Source: SW4 sp042466115
Lineage (GTDB): Bacteria > Pseudomonadota > Alphaproteobacteria > Rhodobacterales > Rhodobacteraceae
Direction: 5' to 3'
Assembly (NCBI RefSeq): GCF_042466115.1
Contig: NZ_JAXHBQ010000002.1
Location: 1 to 64,000, forward strand
Length of the DNA stretch: 64,000 nt
Below, in pieces: positions 8,185 through 16,889 of the stretch. The translations under genes and the position numbers were made by a program. Each line of letters starts with the position of its first letter. Positions within the stretch are counted from its first letter, which is position 1. The notes under the pieces were generated by a model. That model did no database searches and was not told where the DNA came from. It saw nothing but the letters and a program-made list of their open reading frames with translations.

Positions 8185-9681
8185 ATGAAGAACACTGAAG
8201 GAACTCAGGTATCGATAACTATACCTGCCATCGCGTCGCTCGACGACGAGGACATGCCCAACATTGTACCTTTTTACGACGGCCGGTGGAGCAAACAGAC
8301 AAAACAGCTACTAGCAGATTTCGATACGCAGTTGCTCGACCTGAACCAAGGCTGGGCGTCCACTTGGACCGAATGGTGCTGTCCCTGCTGCAAGAGGCAT
8401 AAACGTCAAATCGTTAGGCTGACACCCTCAGGGGTACTGCTCTGCCACCTCGAGCGTCACCATGATCACTTGGATGACTTCGTGAAGCGACTGTTTGAGG
8501 AGATCAAAACGCAGTGCAATGATCCTAACCTCCGCGTTCAAATGAGCCGGGCTGAGGGCGCGCTCAGACCACTCGTAGAACGCTTTGAATGCGTTCTGAT
8601 TTGTGCGGATTGCAATCTCGCTGACGGACGTGTGAAACGCGAGCTCAGGGATGAAATAGAACCACATTTCACATTCACGCCATCGGAAATCGCCGATTTC
8701 ATCACTATTCAGGACAACCAGCAGCATGGGGTCGACTTCGAGCGGGCCCGCGCCATTTGGACTGATGCCGGGGAAGATTTTTCTGATCGGGTCGACTTTG
8801 CCACGCGGATGGCGAAGAGAATTGCAAACGGACGACACAAGCGAGAAGTCGCGCCAGGCCGTAAATTACATGGCCAACCGCAAACAAAGGATGTCTGCTT
8901 TCGGCTTCTGGAGATGCAGGTGCCTGATATCCACCGCCTGCACCTCGGCGAAGCCATTGAGGCGCGCTCTGTGGCGCGCGACGGTGTCGGCAGGACCCAG
9001 AAGCCCGGCAAGACGAAAAGTGGAAAGCCCCCAACGGACGCGGAATTTGCAACTCTGGATGCGGAACAGACCTCAACGAGTAAGCTCTGGCGGGGGGCTG
9101 GAAATGACTGGCAATGCGCATGCTGTGACCGCTCCAAACGCGAAATCCTTCGTCGGTCCAACCGCGGGAAATGGACCGCCAGGATTCACCAGTTCGAGGA
9201 GTTTGAGCTCGAGACTAACCCCGAACAACTTTGGCGTCGACGACTTGACGGTGCAGGCGATATTGTCATCTCGGCTCCGAAACGCTTGCTGGTTTGCCAG
9301 GATTGCCGAGAAATAGCCGCCAAACTGCGGCAGCGCCGAGCAGATCTGGACGCTCGAACATTAACGCTAGAAAATCTGCGCGAATTGGCAAATCCGGCCA
9401 CGGCGAATGTTGCCCACGACGTCGACTTCGAGAGAGTCAAAGAGATGGTTGCTGAGAACGCATCGCTTTCGAATGCAATAAGTGAATTCGAAGAGCATAA
9501 GCGTCGGGCTATCGACATTCGGATCGAAGTTCTGAGATTGAAGATGACTGGGCGCTCCGAAATTGAAGCTCGGGACTTCATTGGTTTCGAGATAGCAAAG
9601 ACGCGGGACTGGGAACTGGAAGAGGGGGATGAACACACGGATTGGCTGCTTGAGGAAGCGGCCCGTTTCGGCCCGAACTAG
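8185..9681 (+). CDS. Internally duplicated Cys/His (treble-clef/HNH-like) protein in the ietAS operon
   Basis: A 498-residue cytoplasmic protein of no recognised family. It contains two related halves. Module 1 has W64-C65-C66-P-C68-C69 followed by KRHKRQIVR, H88 and H92-95, then C140-x2-C143-N144, and later 'VDFERARAIW'. Module 2 has W309-x-C311-A-C313-C314, DRSKREILR, H335, C371-x2-C374 and later 'VDFERVKEM'. The order CxC-C, K/R-rich strand, His, CxxC resembles a zinc-binding treble clef as in HNH nucleases. It starts 6 bases after ietS with no ribosome site of its own, implying translational coupling. It is a candidate third component of the defence system: a DNA or RNA sensor, or a nuclease. 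The assignment is inference. Confidence 0.55.
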   Translation: MKNTEGTQVSITIPAIASLDDEDMPNIVPFYDGRWSKQTKQLLADFDTQLLDLNQGWASTWTEWCCPCCKRHKRQIVRLTPSGVLLCHLERHHDHLDDFVKRLFEEIKTQCNDPNLRVQMSRAEGALRPLVERFECVLICADCNLADGRVKRELRDEIEPHFTFTPSEIADFITIQDNQQHGVDFERARAIWTDAGEDFSDRVDFATRMAKRIANGRHKREVAPGRKLHGQPQTKDVCFRLLEMQVPDIHRLHLGEAIEARSVARDGVGRTQKPGKTKSGKPPTDAEFATLDAEQTSTSKLWRGAGNDWQCACCDRSKREILRRSNRGKWTARIHQFEEFELETNPEQLWRRRLDGAGDIVISAPKRLLVCQDCREIAAKLRQRRADLDARTLTLENLRELANPATANVAHDVDFERVKEMVAENASLSNAISEFEEHKRRAIDIRIEVLRLKMTGRSEIEARDFIGFEIAKTRDWELEEGDEHTDWLLEEAARFGPN

Positions 9682-9699
9682 GAAATCAAAGGCAGTCAG

Positions 9700-10017
9700 A
9701 TGAACAACCAAGAAAGCCAAACAAAACAAATACTGCGCCGGCATCGAGCACTCGCAATTCTAAGGTTTCTAGCCCGATCACCAGAGTATCGGTCTAATGA
9801 AAATGTAGTCATGGATTGGTTTCGTCACCTAGCATTGACCTGTACGCGCGCGGAGTTTCGTGAACTCGCATCCTTTCTCGAACGCGAGGGGCTGGTTCGC
9901 TCAGAAAACGGAGAGGGGATACAGGTTCTGACTTTGATGGGAAAAGGACTGGAATTTGCACAGGGTCGGGATTTCTCTGAAGATATCGAACGCCCGGGAC
10001 CGGAATGCGCGTATTGA
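9700..10017 (+). CDS. Winged-helix protein resembling Mu-like phage VpaChn25_0724 family
   Basis: A 105-residue protein with the layout of a small winged-helix family found in Mu-like phages. The N-terminal helix 'HRALAILRFLARSPEY' is followed by a 'NENVVMDWF' segment, a recognition-helix region 'TRAEFRELASFLEREGL' and a wing 'VLTLMGKGLEFAQG', ending in a RPGP motif. An AAGG-type ribosome site precedes the ATG. It lies 18 bases after the Cys/His protein and ends the plus-strand operon. In phages such proteins are thought to bind DNA; here it could regulate the operon or be a captured phage gene used as a sensor. The role is inferred. Confidence 0.55.
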   Translation: MNNQESQTKQILRRHRALAILRFLARSPEYRSNENVVMDWFRHLALTCTRAEFRELASFLEREGLVRSENGEGIQVLTLMGKGLEFAQGRDFSEDIERPGPECAY

Positions 10018-10139
10018 AGACTGCGTGTGTGCGGGCGACTGACGAATGTCTTCTACTGTTGCGATCTCAGAGATTGGCATGACCTCGAAACGAAAGCTAC
10101 AGAAGAACTAATTACCGAAAGCGTCGCGGCAAGTATTTT

Positions 10140-11564
10140 TCACGGCAAAACCGGTTTACGTGAGAACACGTTGACGGATTTGGCTCCTCTAGTAAGGGCA
10201 ACGTACAGGTGCTCCTTCGACATCGCGTTGCCTGGACGATCTGCATCGAGAATCAAGACGTGATCAGCCTCCAAACCCTTTAGCAGAAGAGTTGAACCGA
10301 CTGCTTTCGGTGGAATGATCCGGCCCGTATGACGACGTTGTTCACGAAGACCGGCGATCGCCGCTGGCAGGCTGGCATCTGGCGTCGTCACTGCGGTTTG
10401 CAGTGCTTCTATCATTATGTTGAACGCGCTGTGTCGGTAGACCCGTCTGTCTCGATCTTGCACCATGGACTTGAGGAAACGAACCGCTTCGGAGTAACCA
10501 CCACCTTGTGCCAACGAGATTGCCGCCATTTCCGGATTGGTTGGAGGTGTGCGGTTGCGATTTCTAAGGATCGTTTGGACGCGCGCATTGAGTTTGTCCC
10601 CATACACGTTCGTCATGACCTTTATTAGGAACCCTATACACGCATCCAGAAGCTCTTGACCCAATTTACCGTCCATCTGGTCTGCAAAGCCTACGACATC
10701 GCGGAAATCCACTGGTTCGACAACTCCGACCCCCTTTGCTCGACTGGCAAAATTGTGTCTGGAATCCGCTTGAATGGAGTCTCCGATTATCAGAAATTTC
10801 TCTTGCGGATTTTCTTTAGAAACCTTGTATTGAAGCGCAATCTGGGCCGCTGCGTTGGCGTTTTGGTCCGTGCCAAGCGGATGCCAAGCCACACGTGCAG
10901 GAAGCGTCCGAAGATCAATTTGATTTCCAGCCTCTAACACTCTTCGAACGTTTAGAAGCCAAGCGCCGAGGTCTTTGGCCCCAGCGTTGTTCCAACGCCA
11001 AGGTGTAACCAACCGCCCGAGTTCAGGAAAGGTTGGAACCACTTGCGTTGTCCAATCGGGAAGCGGGTCGCCACCAAACCCGAAGATCGCTTGCATCGGA
11101 TCGCCGAACACAACTGTCGGAATTGCATTCGCGAGGCCGGAAGTGATCAGGTGTTGGCTTTCCGAGCAGTCTTGGTACTCATCCACCAAAACCTGCGAAT
11201 ATGTCGCGGCAATCTCTGGATTGATGTCTCCAGAAGCACAAAGCCCACCAACCGCATTTTGTATAGCCGTGTAGTTCGGAGCATTCTGCGGATCATGCTG
11301 GTATCCAGCGCGTTCCGGAAACATCGCTATTATAGTCAGTGCCCAACCCGCAATCGTATTGAGCCGGTAGTTGGATGCGGGTACGTCATCCCGCTTTAGT
11401 CTCTGCCTCAACGCCGCTACGCCTGCGGTGGTATGGGTAAGGACCAAAATTGGCTTACCATCAGCCTGAGCAATCGTTTTGGCGATCAATTCAGTTTTGC
11501 CGCATCCAGCGGGGGCAATGACATGCCCACGTTGAGCCTGAAGAATGTCGGGTACATCGACCAT
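10140..11564 (-). CDS. gajB: UvrD/PcrA-like helicase, Gabija GajB-like
   Basis: A 474-residue superfamily 1 helicase. Motif I is APAGCGKT near the N-terminus, motif II is VDEYQDCSESQ, motif III is VFGDPMQAIFGFGG, motif V is 'TLLLKGLEADHVLILD' and motif VI is 'ALTRGAKSVNVF'. It follows the OLD-family nuclease gene by 15 bases on the same strand. Its length is close to that of known GajB (about 490), and the order nuclease then helicase is that of Gabija. In Gabija, GajB senses or processes DNA ends and activates the GajA nuclease, depleting nucleic acids during infection. The helicase assignment is firm; the Gabija label rests on pairing, order and size. Confidence 0.75.
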   Translation of the reverse strand: MVDVPDILQAQRGHVIAPAGCGKTELIAKTIAQADGKPILVLTHTTAGVAALRQRLKRDDVPASNYRLNTIAGWALTIIAMFPERAGYQHDPQNAPNYTAIQNAVGGLCASGDINPEIAATYSQVLVDEYQDCSESQHLITSGLANAIPTVVFGDPMQAIFGFGGDPLPDWTTQVVPTFPELGRLVTPWRWNNAGAKDLGAWLLNVRRVLEAGNQIDLRTLPARVAWHPLGTDQNANAAAQIALQYKVSKENPQEKFLIIGDSIQADSRHNFASRAKGVGVVEPVDFRDVVGFADQMDGKLGQELLDACIGFLIKVMTNVYGDKLNARVQTILRNRNRTPPTNPEMAAISLAQGGGYSEAVRFLKSMVQDRDRRVYRHSAFNIMIEALQTAVTTPDASLPAAIAGLREQRRHTGRIIPPKAVGSTLLLKGLEADHVLILDADRPGNAMSKEHLYVALTRGAKSVNVFSRKPVLP

Positions 11565-11579
11565 TGGAACCTATCCGTT

Positions 11580-13355
11580 TCAGACAGCGTTTTCTGGCTG
11601 GGCTGTTGATGACGTGTTTATCCACTGCCACAGCGAAGCCAGCGGTGATGTGAAAATCGCACCTGTGCCTTGCCACGTTGGAGCAATTACTTCTTTCAGC
11701 ACCCGTTCAGCTGGCTCAATATCTTTGAACCATTTACCATCGCCAGCACATTGTCCTAACATAGGCCGCATCTCATCGGTGAAGTTGTCCCTGCATAGCT
11801 GGAGATTGTATTGGCCGTCGCTTACGCGACGGATTTTCCCGTCAATGGAGTCTTCAGAACGCCATTCGCATGCGACGGAAAGAAGGTCTGGTATCTGCGC
11901 TGCGGACACGGATGAGAAGATTGCTGCTTCCGTCGAGTACCCATCTTGCCAACGAAACACCGTGATCCCTTGAGCCGCCAAATCCGCATATACCGCTCCG
12001 TCGTGTGCTACGTCAGAATCCATGAACAAGGCAGCTCGATAGCCCATGCGCGCAAAAATTTTCGCACGATCCATCATGGAAGAACCGCCGCCATCAGCCC
12101 AGTAGCAGCCATTTGCAAGAATGCTCTTCAAGCCCTGACTTTGTCGCCATAAATCAAGCCCCCTGACTACACCGATCTCTGTTTTGCCCTCGCAAACAAT
12201 GACATTTGGGGCGAGAAAGGCCTCGGCGCATGCTCTGAGAGTTTTTTGTGCGTCTTCAGACCCGCCAAGAGGAAAAACGAGGTTTGAAGTCGTTTTTGTT
12301 TCTGGTTGAACGACTTCACCGTTGTTGATTAGGGCGGGATTCGTGATCCGAGTTGCTCGAACAGCATGAAGCTGAACTGAAGAAAGCTCGCGAAGGACTA
12401 CCGGCGAGTGCGTTGTCAAGAAGACTTGTTGAGAGTTGTCATTGGATTTTGCCCCAAGCGAGTTGAGCAATCTTATGATGCGGTATGGTTCGAGGCCAAA
12501 CTCTGCTTCATCGATGATCGAGATACTCGATTGACCGGCAACCTTTTGAAGCCCCGCAACGAGGAGGCGCATGGAGCCAGAACCAAGGTTCTTGAGTGGC
12601 ACCTGATCTTCATCATGAAGTGCAATTGCGCCGCCAGAAAACGTCACCCCTTTCACGTCCAATAGCGCGTTTACTTTTTCAATGGGGATACCCATGTTGT
12701 TAGCGATGGTTTTGGAGGTGGTTAGCACTTCATCCACACCATCACAGCCTTGTTCGGCAAAAGCTTGGCGCGCTTGTCTCGAAGCTGCCGCCAGTGCTGC
12801 CGATGCCTGTGTTTTGTCCGGCGACAGCTTTCCGAGAACGGACCGCGGGCCCAACGCCATATGGTGTGACGCTACTGTTCCAAGACGCGTAGGCGCAATG
12901 AGCTGCCGATGTTTCCATTGGAGATTCCGTTCGCGACCGTCGGCGGATGGGCCTTCAGAAAACAGCAACCATTGCGGTTCCAAATCGTCTCGTACGATCA
13001 ACCGAACAGTCAGCACGGTTTCCAGTGCTGCAGACGTCTCGTTGTATATGGTTCCGGTTTGCGGGTTCCAGCCACGGAGAAAGTGACCATAGGCTTCAAG
13101 GTTTCGGAGGTCATCAGGCAAGGCACCCAATGTCACGTCAATGACAATAGGTTTGTCAATTTCACATCGATGGAAGTCGGCGTCTGTGAAGGCTATGCTT
13201 TGTCTAGTCCCAAGGGTGAGTTCTATGGCATCTAGAATTGTTGATTTTCCACCATCGCCAGGCCCGATCAAGCAGTTGATTCCTGGATTGGGACACCATT
13301 TTAACGAGTAAATACCCCGGAAATTGGATATCGAAACTTCTCGAATAACTGTCAT
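11580..13355 (-). CDS. gajA: OLD-family ATPase/TOPRIM nuclease, Gabija GajA-like
   Basis: A 591-residue protein with an ABC/SMC-like ATPase followed by a TOPRIM nuclease. It opens with 'VSISNFRGI', then Walker A 'IGPGDGGKSTILDAIEL', an ABC-type signature 'LGSGSMRLL', Walker B 'SIIDEAEFGLEP' and an H-loop 'LTTHSPVVLREL'. The TOPRIM part shows 'VIVCEGKTEIGV' (glutamate) and 'LFMDSDVAHDG' (DxD). This is the class 2 OLD layout, in which the nuclease is paired with an adjacent UvrD-like helicase. The ATG at 13355 is chosen since the conserved strand begins there; an upstream ATG at 13397 would add 14 residues with no family character. It is predicted to nick or cleave DNA when nucleotide levels fall during phage replication. 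Confidence 0.8.
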   Translation of the reverse strand: MTVIREVSISNFRGIYSLKWCPNPGINCLIGPGDGGKSTILDAIELTLGTRQSIAFTDADFHRCEIDKPIVIDVTLGALPDDLRNLEAYGHFLRGWNPQTGTIYNETSAALETVLTVRLIVRDDLEPQWLLFSEGPSADGRERNLQWKHRQLIAPTRLGTVASHHMALGPRSVLGKLSPDKTQASAALAAASRQARQAFAEQGCDGVDEVLTTSKTIANNMGIPIEKVNALLDVKGVTFSGGAIALHDEDQVPLKNLGSGSMRLLVAGLQKVAGQSSISIIDEAEFGLEPYRIIRLLNSLGAKSNDNSQQVFLTTHSPVVLRELSSVQLHAVRATRITNPALINNGEVVQPETKTTSNLVFPLGGSEDAQKTLRACAEAFLAPNVIVCEGKTEIGVVRGLDLWRQSQGLKSILANGCYWADGGGSSMMDRAKIFARMGYRAALFMDSDVAHDGAVYADLAAQGITVFRWQDGYSTEAAIFSSVSAAQIPDLLSVACEWRSEDSIDGKIRRVSDGQYNLQLCRDNFTDEMRPMLGQCAGDGKWFKDIEPAERVLKEVIAPTWQGTGAIFTSPLASLWQWINTSSTAQPENAV

Positions 13356-13572
13356 GCTTTGCCTCAAATTTTTGAAATGGTAGCACGATGCTGGCATCCC
13401 TTAAAGTTGAGTTCGAGGTTTAAGTGATTGTTAACAGGTGAATACCACGGCAGAACAGCGAGGTGCATTCTATCTTATGCCGGAAACGCTCATATTTAAC
13501 ATAATAAACCCTCTGCGCCGTTTGCCATCCATTACTTAACATAACCTTGATTATCGGCCCCACAGATTGTAG

Positions 13573-14690
13573 CAGGGCACATTCCATTTTGGATTACATC
13601 ACTGGATAAATTTCTGATGCAGATCAGGAGGATGTGATGAGACGACCCTACCGTAAATTGAGCCTGGATGAACGTAGAATCTTGGCGACGATGCTTCAGG
13701 CGAAAGCCACGAAGACAAAGATCGCTGAAACACTGGGCCGTGATCGCTCTACGATCCACCGTGAGATCAAGCGCAACTGGTGGCATGATGAGGACGTTCC
13801 ACAGGCTGATGGCTATTGGCATGTGACAGCGCAGACGCTGGCGGATCGGCGTTACATGAAGCGCCGCAAGCTGGAACAGTACGAGGATCTGCGCGAGGAA
13901 GTGATCGCCAAGCTGAAGACTGGGTGGTCACCGGAGCAAATCGCAGGTCGGCTCAAGATCGAACCACGCGCACCACATCGGATCTGTCATGAGACGATCT
14001 ATCAGTACGTCTACTCTGACAGCGGCCAGTCTCAGGAACTTGGTCGGTATCTTCCCGAACGTCAGAGAAAGCGCAAACCTCGTTACGCACGTAACTCCCG
14101 CGATCGCGTCTTTCCCATAGAAACAAGCATCCACAACCGCCCTGAAGAGATCAATGATCGCAGCCAGTTCGGAAACTGGGAGGGCGATTTGATGATCTTC
14201 GAACGGGCGCAGGGCAACGCCAATATCGCGACGCTGATCGAACGAAAGACCCGGTACACACTGCTGCTGCGCAACAACGACCGGAAGTCGCGACCGCTGA
14301 TGAATAAGCTGATCAATGAGATGTCACCCCTGCCCGCTGATGCGCGGCGCAGCATCACGTTCGACCGTGGGTTTGAGTTCACATCCTGGCGGGAGTTGCA
14401 CAAAGGCATGGGCACCAAATCATGGTTCTGCGACCCGCAGGCGCCGTGGCAAAAGGGGTCGGTCGAGAACATGAACAAACGGGTGCGAAGATACCTCCCG
14501 CGGGACACCGCTCTGCTGTCGCTCCCAAATCGATATATGAAGTCGATTTGCGACCGCCTGAACGCGACACCGCGCAAATGTCTGGGGTTTAGAACGCCAG
14601 CCGAAGCTTTCAGAGATGAACTGATGAAAATGGAGCGATGATGAGATACCCTGCTCTCGTAAACCGATGCAATCGGAATGGAACCCGCAC
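13573..14690 (+). mobile_element. IS30-family insertion sequence, apparently complete
   Basis: An element of about 1.1 kb with one transposase gene. Imperfect terminal inverted repeats are visible: TTCCATTTTGGATTACATC near 13582-13600, and on the opposite strand TTCCATTCCGATTGCATC near 14667-14684. The exact outer ends and the target duplication could not be fixed by eye. A second IS30-type element starts within about 10 bases of its right end. Confidence 0.65.
13634..14641 (+). CDS. IS30-family transposase
   Basis: A 335-residue transposase. The N-terminal helix-turn-helix 'KTKIAETLGRDRSTIHREI' and the 'TGWSPEQIAGRL' motif are hallmarks of IS30 enzymes. The DDE integrase core is complete: aspartate in 'NWEGDLMIF', aspartate in 'ITFDRGFEF' and glutamate in 'QKGSVENMNKRVRR'. 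The ribosome site GGAGG lies just before the ATG. The gene appears intact, so the element may still be mobile. It lies just outside the start of the Gabija operon, marking the edge of the defence island. Confidence 0.9.
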   Translation: MMRRPYRKLSLDERRILATMLQAKATKTKIAETLGRDRSTIHREIKRNWWHDEDVPQADGYWHVTAQTLADRRYMKRRKLEQYEDLREEVIAKLKTGWSPEQIAGRLKIEPRAPHRICHETIYQYVYSDSGQSQELGRYLPERQRKRKPRYARNSRDRVFPIETSIHNRPEEINDRSQFGNWEGDLMIFERAQGNANIATLIERKTRYTLLLRNNDRKSRPLMNKLINEMSPLPADARRSITFDRGFEFTSWRELHKGMGTKSWFCDPQAPWQKGSVENMNKRVRRYLPRDTALLSLPNRYMKSICDRLNATPRKCLGFRTPAEAFRDELMKMER

Positions 14691-14696
14691 AGGTGG

Positions 14697-15797
14697 ACTC
14701 ACAAATGAAGTGCGAATTCTGTATCAAAACAGAACCTTGCATGAAGTCGATCAATGGGACGCTGCTACCCTGTCCTGAACCTCGAAGACCGTCGTAAGCT
14801 GACCAAATGGCTTGAAGCGAAGATACCTATCAAAGAGATTGCGACAATCTGCAACGTGCGCCGTCGACGATCTACCGTGAGATCAGACGGAATTACTATT
14901 TTGACTCCAAACTTCCGCAGTTGAATAGTTATCACGCTGTGAACGCACAGGATCAATATGAGGAGCGTCGTGCGGTGCATCGCAAGTTGATCCGGCACCC
15001 TGAGATCATGGCAGCTGTCCGCGGCGGGTTTGATGCCGGTTGGTCGCCCGAACAGATCGCAGGACGCATGAAGCTGGAACGCCATCCGATACGTGTCAGT
15101 CACGAGACGATTTGCCGTTACGCTTATTCTAACGATGGCCATGCTGAGAAGTTTTATCGCCACCTGCCTGAGCACCGCAGGCGTCGCAGGCCACGTGGAA
15201 CGCGCAAGCATCATGGGCGTAGATTCCTTGAGGAATTGGCCATAGCACATCGACCTGAGGTGATCGCGGATCGCGACCAGTTTGGCCATTGGGAGTGCGA
15301 CTTGGTGATGTTTCGTGAGGAGTTTGGAAAGGCCAATGTCACCTCGTTGGTTGAACGTGTCAGCAGGTTTGCGGTTGTGCTAAAGAATCAGGATCGGCAG
15401 TCAAAGCCAGTGATGGAAGGTCTTATTGAAAGCCTGTCACCCCTGCCCGCAAATGCACCCCGGTCGATCACATTTGATCGGGGTACTGAGTTTACGGCAT
15501 GGCAACATCTCAAAGCAGGGATTGGTGTCGATCCTTGGTTCTGTGATCCCCAGTCTCGTTGGCAAAAGGGTACGGTCGAAAATACCAACAACCGCCTCGG
15601 CCGCTTCCTGCCTCGTAAGGCCGATCCAACGGCGCTTACAATTCGATATTTGAAGTCGATTTGCGACCGCCTCAACGCAACACCGCGCAAGTGTCTCGGA
15701 TATCAAACGCCTGCAGAAGTGTTTCGCGCAAAACTGATGGAGGGTGAGCCATGAACGAGGTAAACTGAACAAACAGAAATTGCGCTTCACCGTGAGT
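14697..15797 (+). mobile_element. Second IS30-family element with a broken transposase
   Basis: An element of about 1.1 kb abutting the first. Inverted repeats: left ACTCACAAATGAAGTGCGAA (14697-14716), continuing TTCTGT; right end (15770-15797, read on the minus strand) ACTCACGGTGAAGCGCAATT, continuing TCTGT. The arms are similar but not identical. The encoded transposase differs clearly from its neighbour, so this is not a simple tandem duplication. Confidence 0.65.
14754..15754 (+). pseudogene. IS30-family transposase, frameshifted
   Basis: The reading frame from ATG 14754 (MGRCYPVLNLEDRRKL) carries the N-terminal helix-turn-helix but shifts near 14857-14870: the sequence reads 'NVRRRRSTVRS' where the conserved 'STIYREIRRN' is found in the next frame. 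One missing base explains this. The rest is intact to 15754, with 'HWECDLVMF', 'ITFDRGTEF' and 'QKGTVENTNNR' giving the D, D and E residues. The downstream part alone (from TTG 14921, 277 residues) would lack the DNA-binding head, so transposition by this copy is unlikely unless frameshifting restores it. Confidence 0.8.
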
Positions 15798-15966
15798 TCA
15801 TCAATGTGCGCTTACCCAAGTCTACGCCTAATATATGTATTTTTTTCATAGTCTTATCCTCCCTATTCGCGACCATAGGGGTCGCTCTGGTTCAAGTATA
15901 GACCAATAGGAGGGGTATCCAATCCATCACCTTATGCGACGTTATTCAGTAATATATTTTATGTTG

Positions 15967-15983
15967 CAATAATATACTAACGG
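15967..15983 (-). promoter_or_regulatory. Conjugation-linked 17-base motif, copy A
   Basis: The plus strand reads CAATAATATACTAACGG. It matches copy C at 53709 in 15 of 17 positions and copy B at 35260 in 12 of 17. It lies 9 bases before the start of the exported conjugation-type protein at 15993, in an AT-rich pocket. It is probably a binding site or promoter part; the binding protein is unknown. Confidence 0.5.
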
Positions 15984-15992
15984 GGTTATCCT

Positions 15993-16748
15993 ATGTACAC
16001 CCTACTGGCTGGTACAATGCACATGCTTCGTTCATTTCAAAAATACACACTTTTGGTCGCTCTTGCACTGCTCAGTTCGTTCGTCAGCATCGCCAATCGT
16101 GTGCAGGCTCAAACTTACCAGATCGATTGCGCAATATTGCTTTGCCTGTCTGGCGGTTGGCCAGGGTCAGTCCCGTGCACCCGCGCTCGCGCCGAATTTA
16201 TTCGCCGGATTACTCCGTGGCCTATCGAACCTCCACTGCGAATCTGGCGATGTCCAATGGGTACGTCGTCTCAATCAATCCCTCCGATGGATGATGCTGG
16301 ACGCATCTACGACGTCTTATTCGCAACCCGCGATCGCCCGCGACCTAATCTTGCACCTGCCGCCGAACCTCTGCGTTTGGAACATACTGGTTTGAGTCTT
16401 ACCGGTCCTAAGGGAGTCCCGCGTTTGGGCGGGTTCGCGCCCCAACTCGCCCAAGGTCGCGCCGAAATCAGTATTAGTGGCCCGGAGTTCAACTTTGTGC
16501 GCTCCATCCGCGTTTTTGATGTCCTAATTGATGATGACCGAGATGATGGTGGCTGTGATCGCTATGCTCGTGTCCGCGTGGGGAACTATGATCCCTACGG
16601 AAGTTTTGGGTGGCAAGGCTCCAACAGAGGCTCCATTCCGGCCGCGTTCGGACCTACACGCCACGGGTGCTTTCTCTATGCTCGAGCTGTCTTCGTAGAA
16701 TGGCGTGACTACCGCGGGATTTATGGATCTGAGAGAATCAACTATTGA
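15993..16748 (+). CDS. Exported conjugation-associated protein of unknown function
   Basis: A protein of up to 251 residues with an N-terminal signal peptide ('YTLLVALALLSSFVSIANRVQAQ', cleavage near residue 41) and a cysteine-rich mature head 'CAILLCLSGGWP..VPC', followed by 'RRITPWPIEPPL' and 'WRCPMG'. Proteins with this signature occur near type IV secretion genes on alphaproteobacterial plasmids, so a periplasmic role in transfer is inferred. ATG codons at 15993, 16017 and 16023 are all possible starts; the signal peptide works from any of them. The IS30 pair separates it from upstream genes. A copy of the conjugation-linked motif lies directly upstream. Confidence 0.65.
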   Translation: MYTLLAGTMHMLRSFQKYTLLVALALLSSFVSIANRVQAQTYQIDCAILLCLSGGWPGSVPCTRARAEFIRRITPWPIEPPLRIWRCPMGTSSQSIPPMDDAGRIYDVLFATRDRPRPNLAPAAEPLRLEHTGLSLTGPKGVPRLGGFAPQLAQGRAEISISGPEFNFVRSIRVFDVLIDDDRDDGGCDRYARVRVGNYDPYGSFGWQGSNRGSIPAAFGPTRHGCFLYARAVFVEWRDYRGIYGSERINY

Positions 16749-16784
16749 GCAAGATTTCTAGCCGTTAGAGCGCGTATTTTGATG

Positions 16785-16875
16785 TAACTAAGTGGAAATG
16801 CGCCACTTGGCGGTTTTGCCGTGGAGAAACCTTGATCTGACCCATACTTTAATGTGGCGGAAGTCCACTTAACTA
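16785..16875. repeat. Inverted repeat between convergent genes
   Basis: The left arm CTAAGTGGAAATGCGCCAC (16788-16806) pairs imperfectly with the right arm, which reads TTAAGTGGACTTCCGCCAC on the minus strand (16854-16872). About 47 bases lie between. It could be a solo insertion-sequence end pair (MITE-like) or a structured terminator for the two facing genes. Confidence 0.45.
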
Positions 16876-16889
16876 GAACTCATGCAGAG

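Noticed and set aside
10027..10263. Plus-strand reading frame of 78 codons between the two defence operons
   Set aside because: It runs into the 3' end of the helicase gene on the opposite strand, has no ribosome site, and shows no family character.
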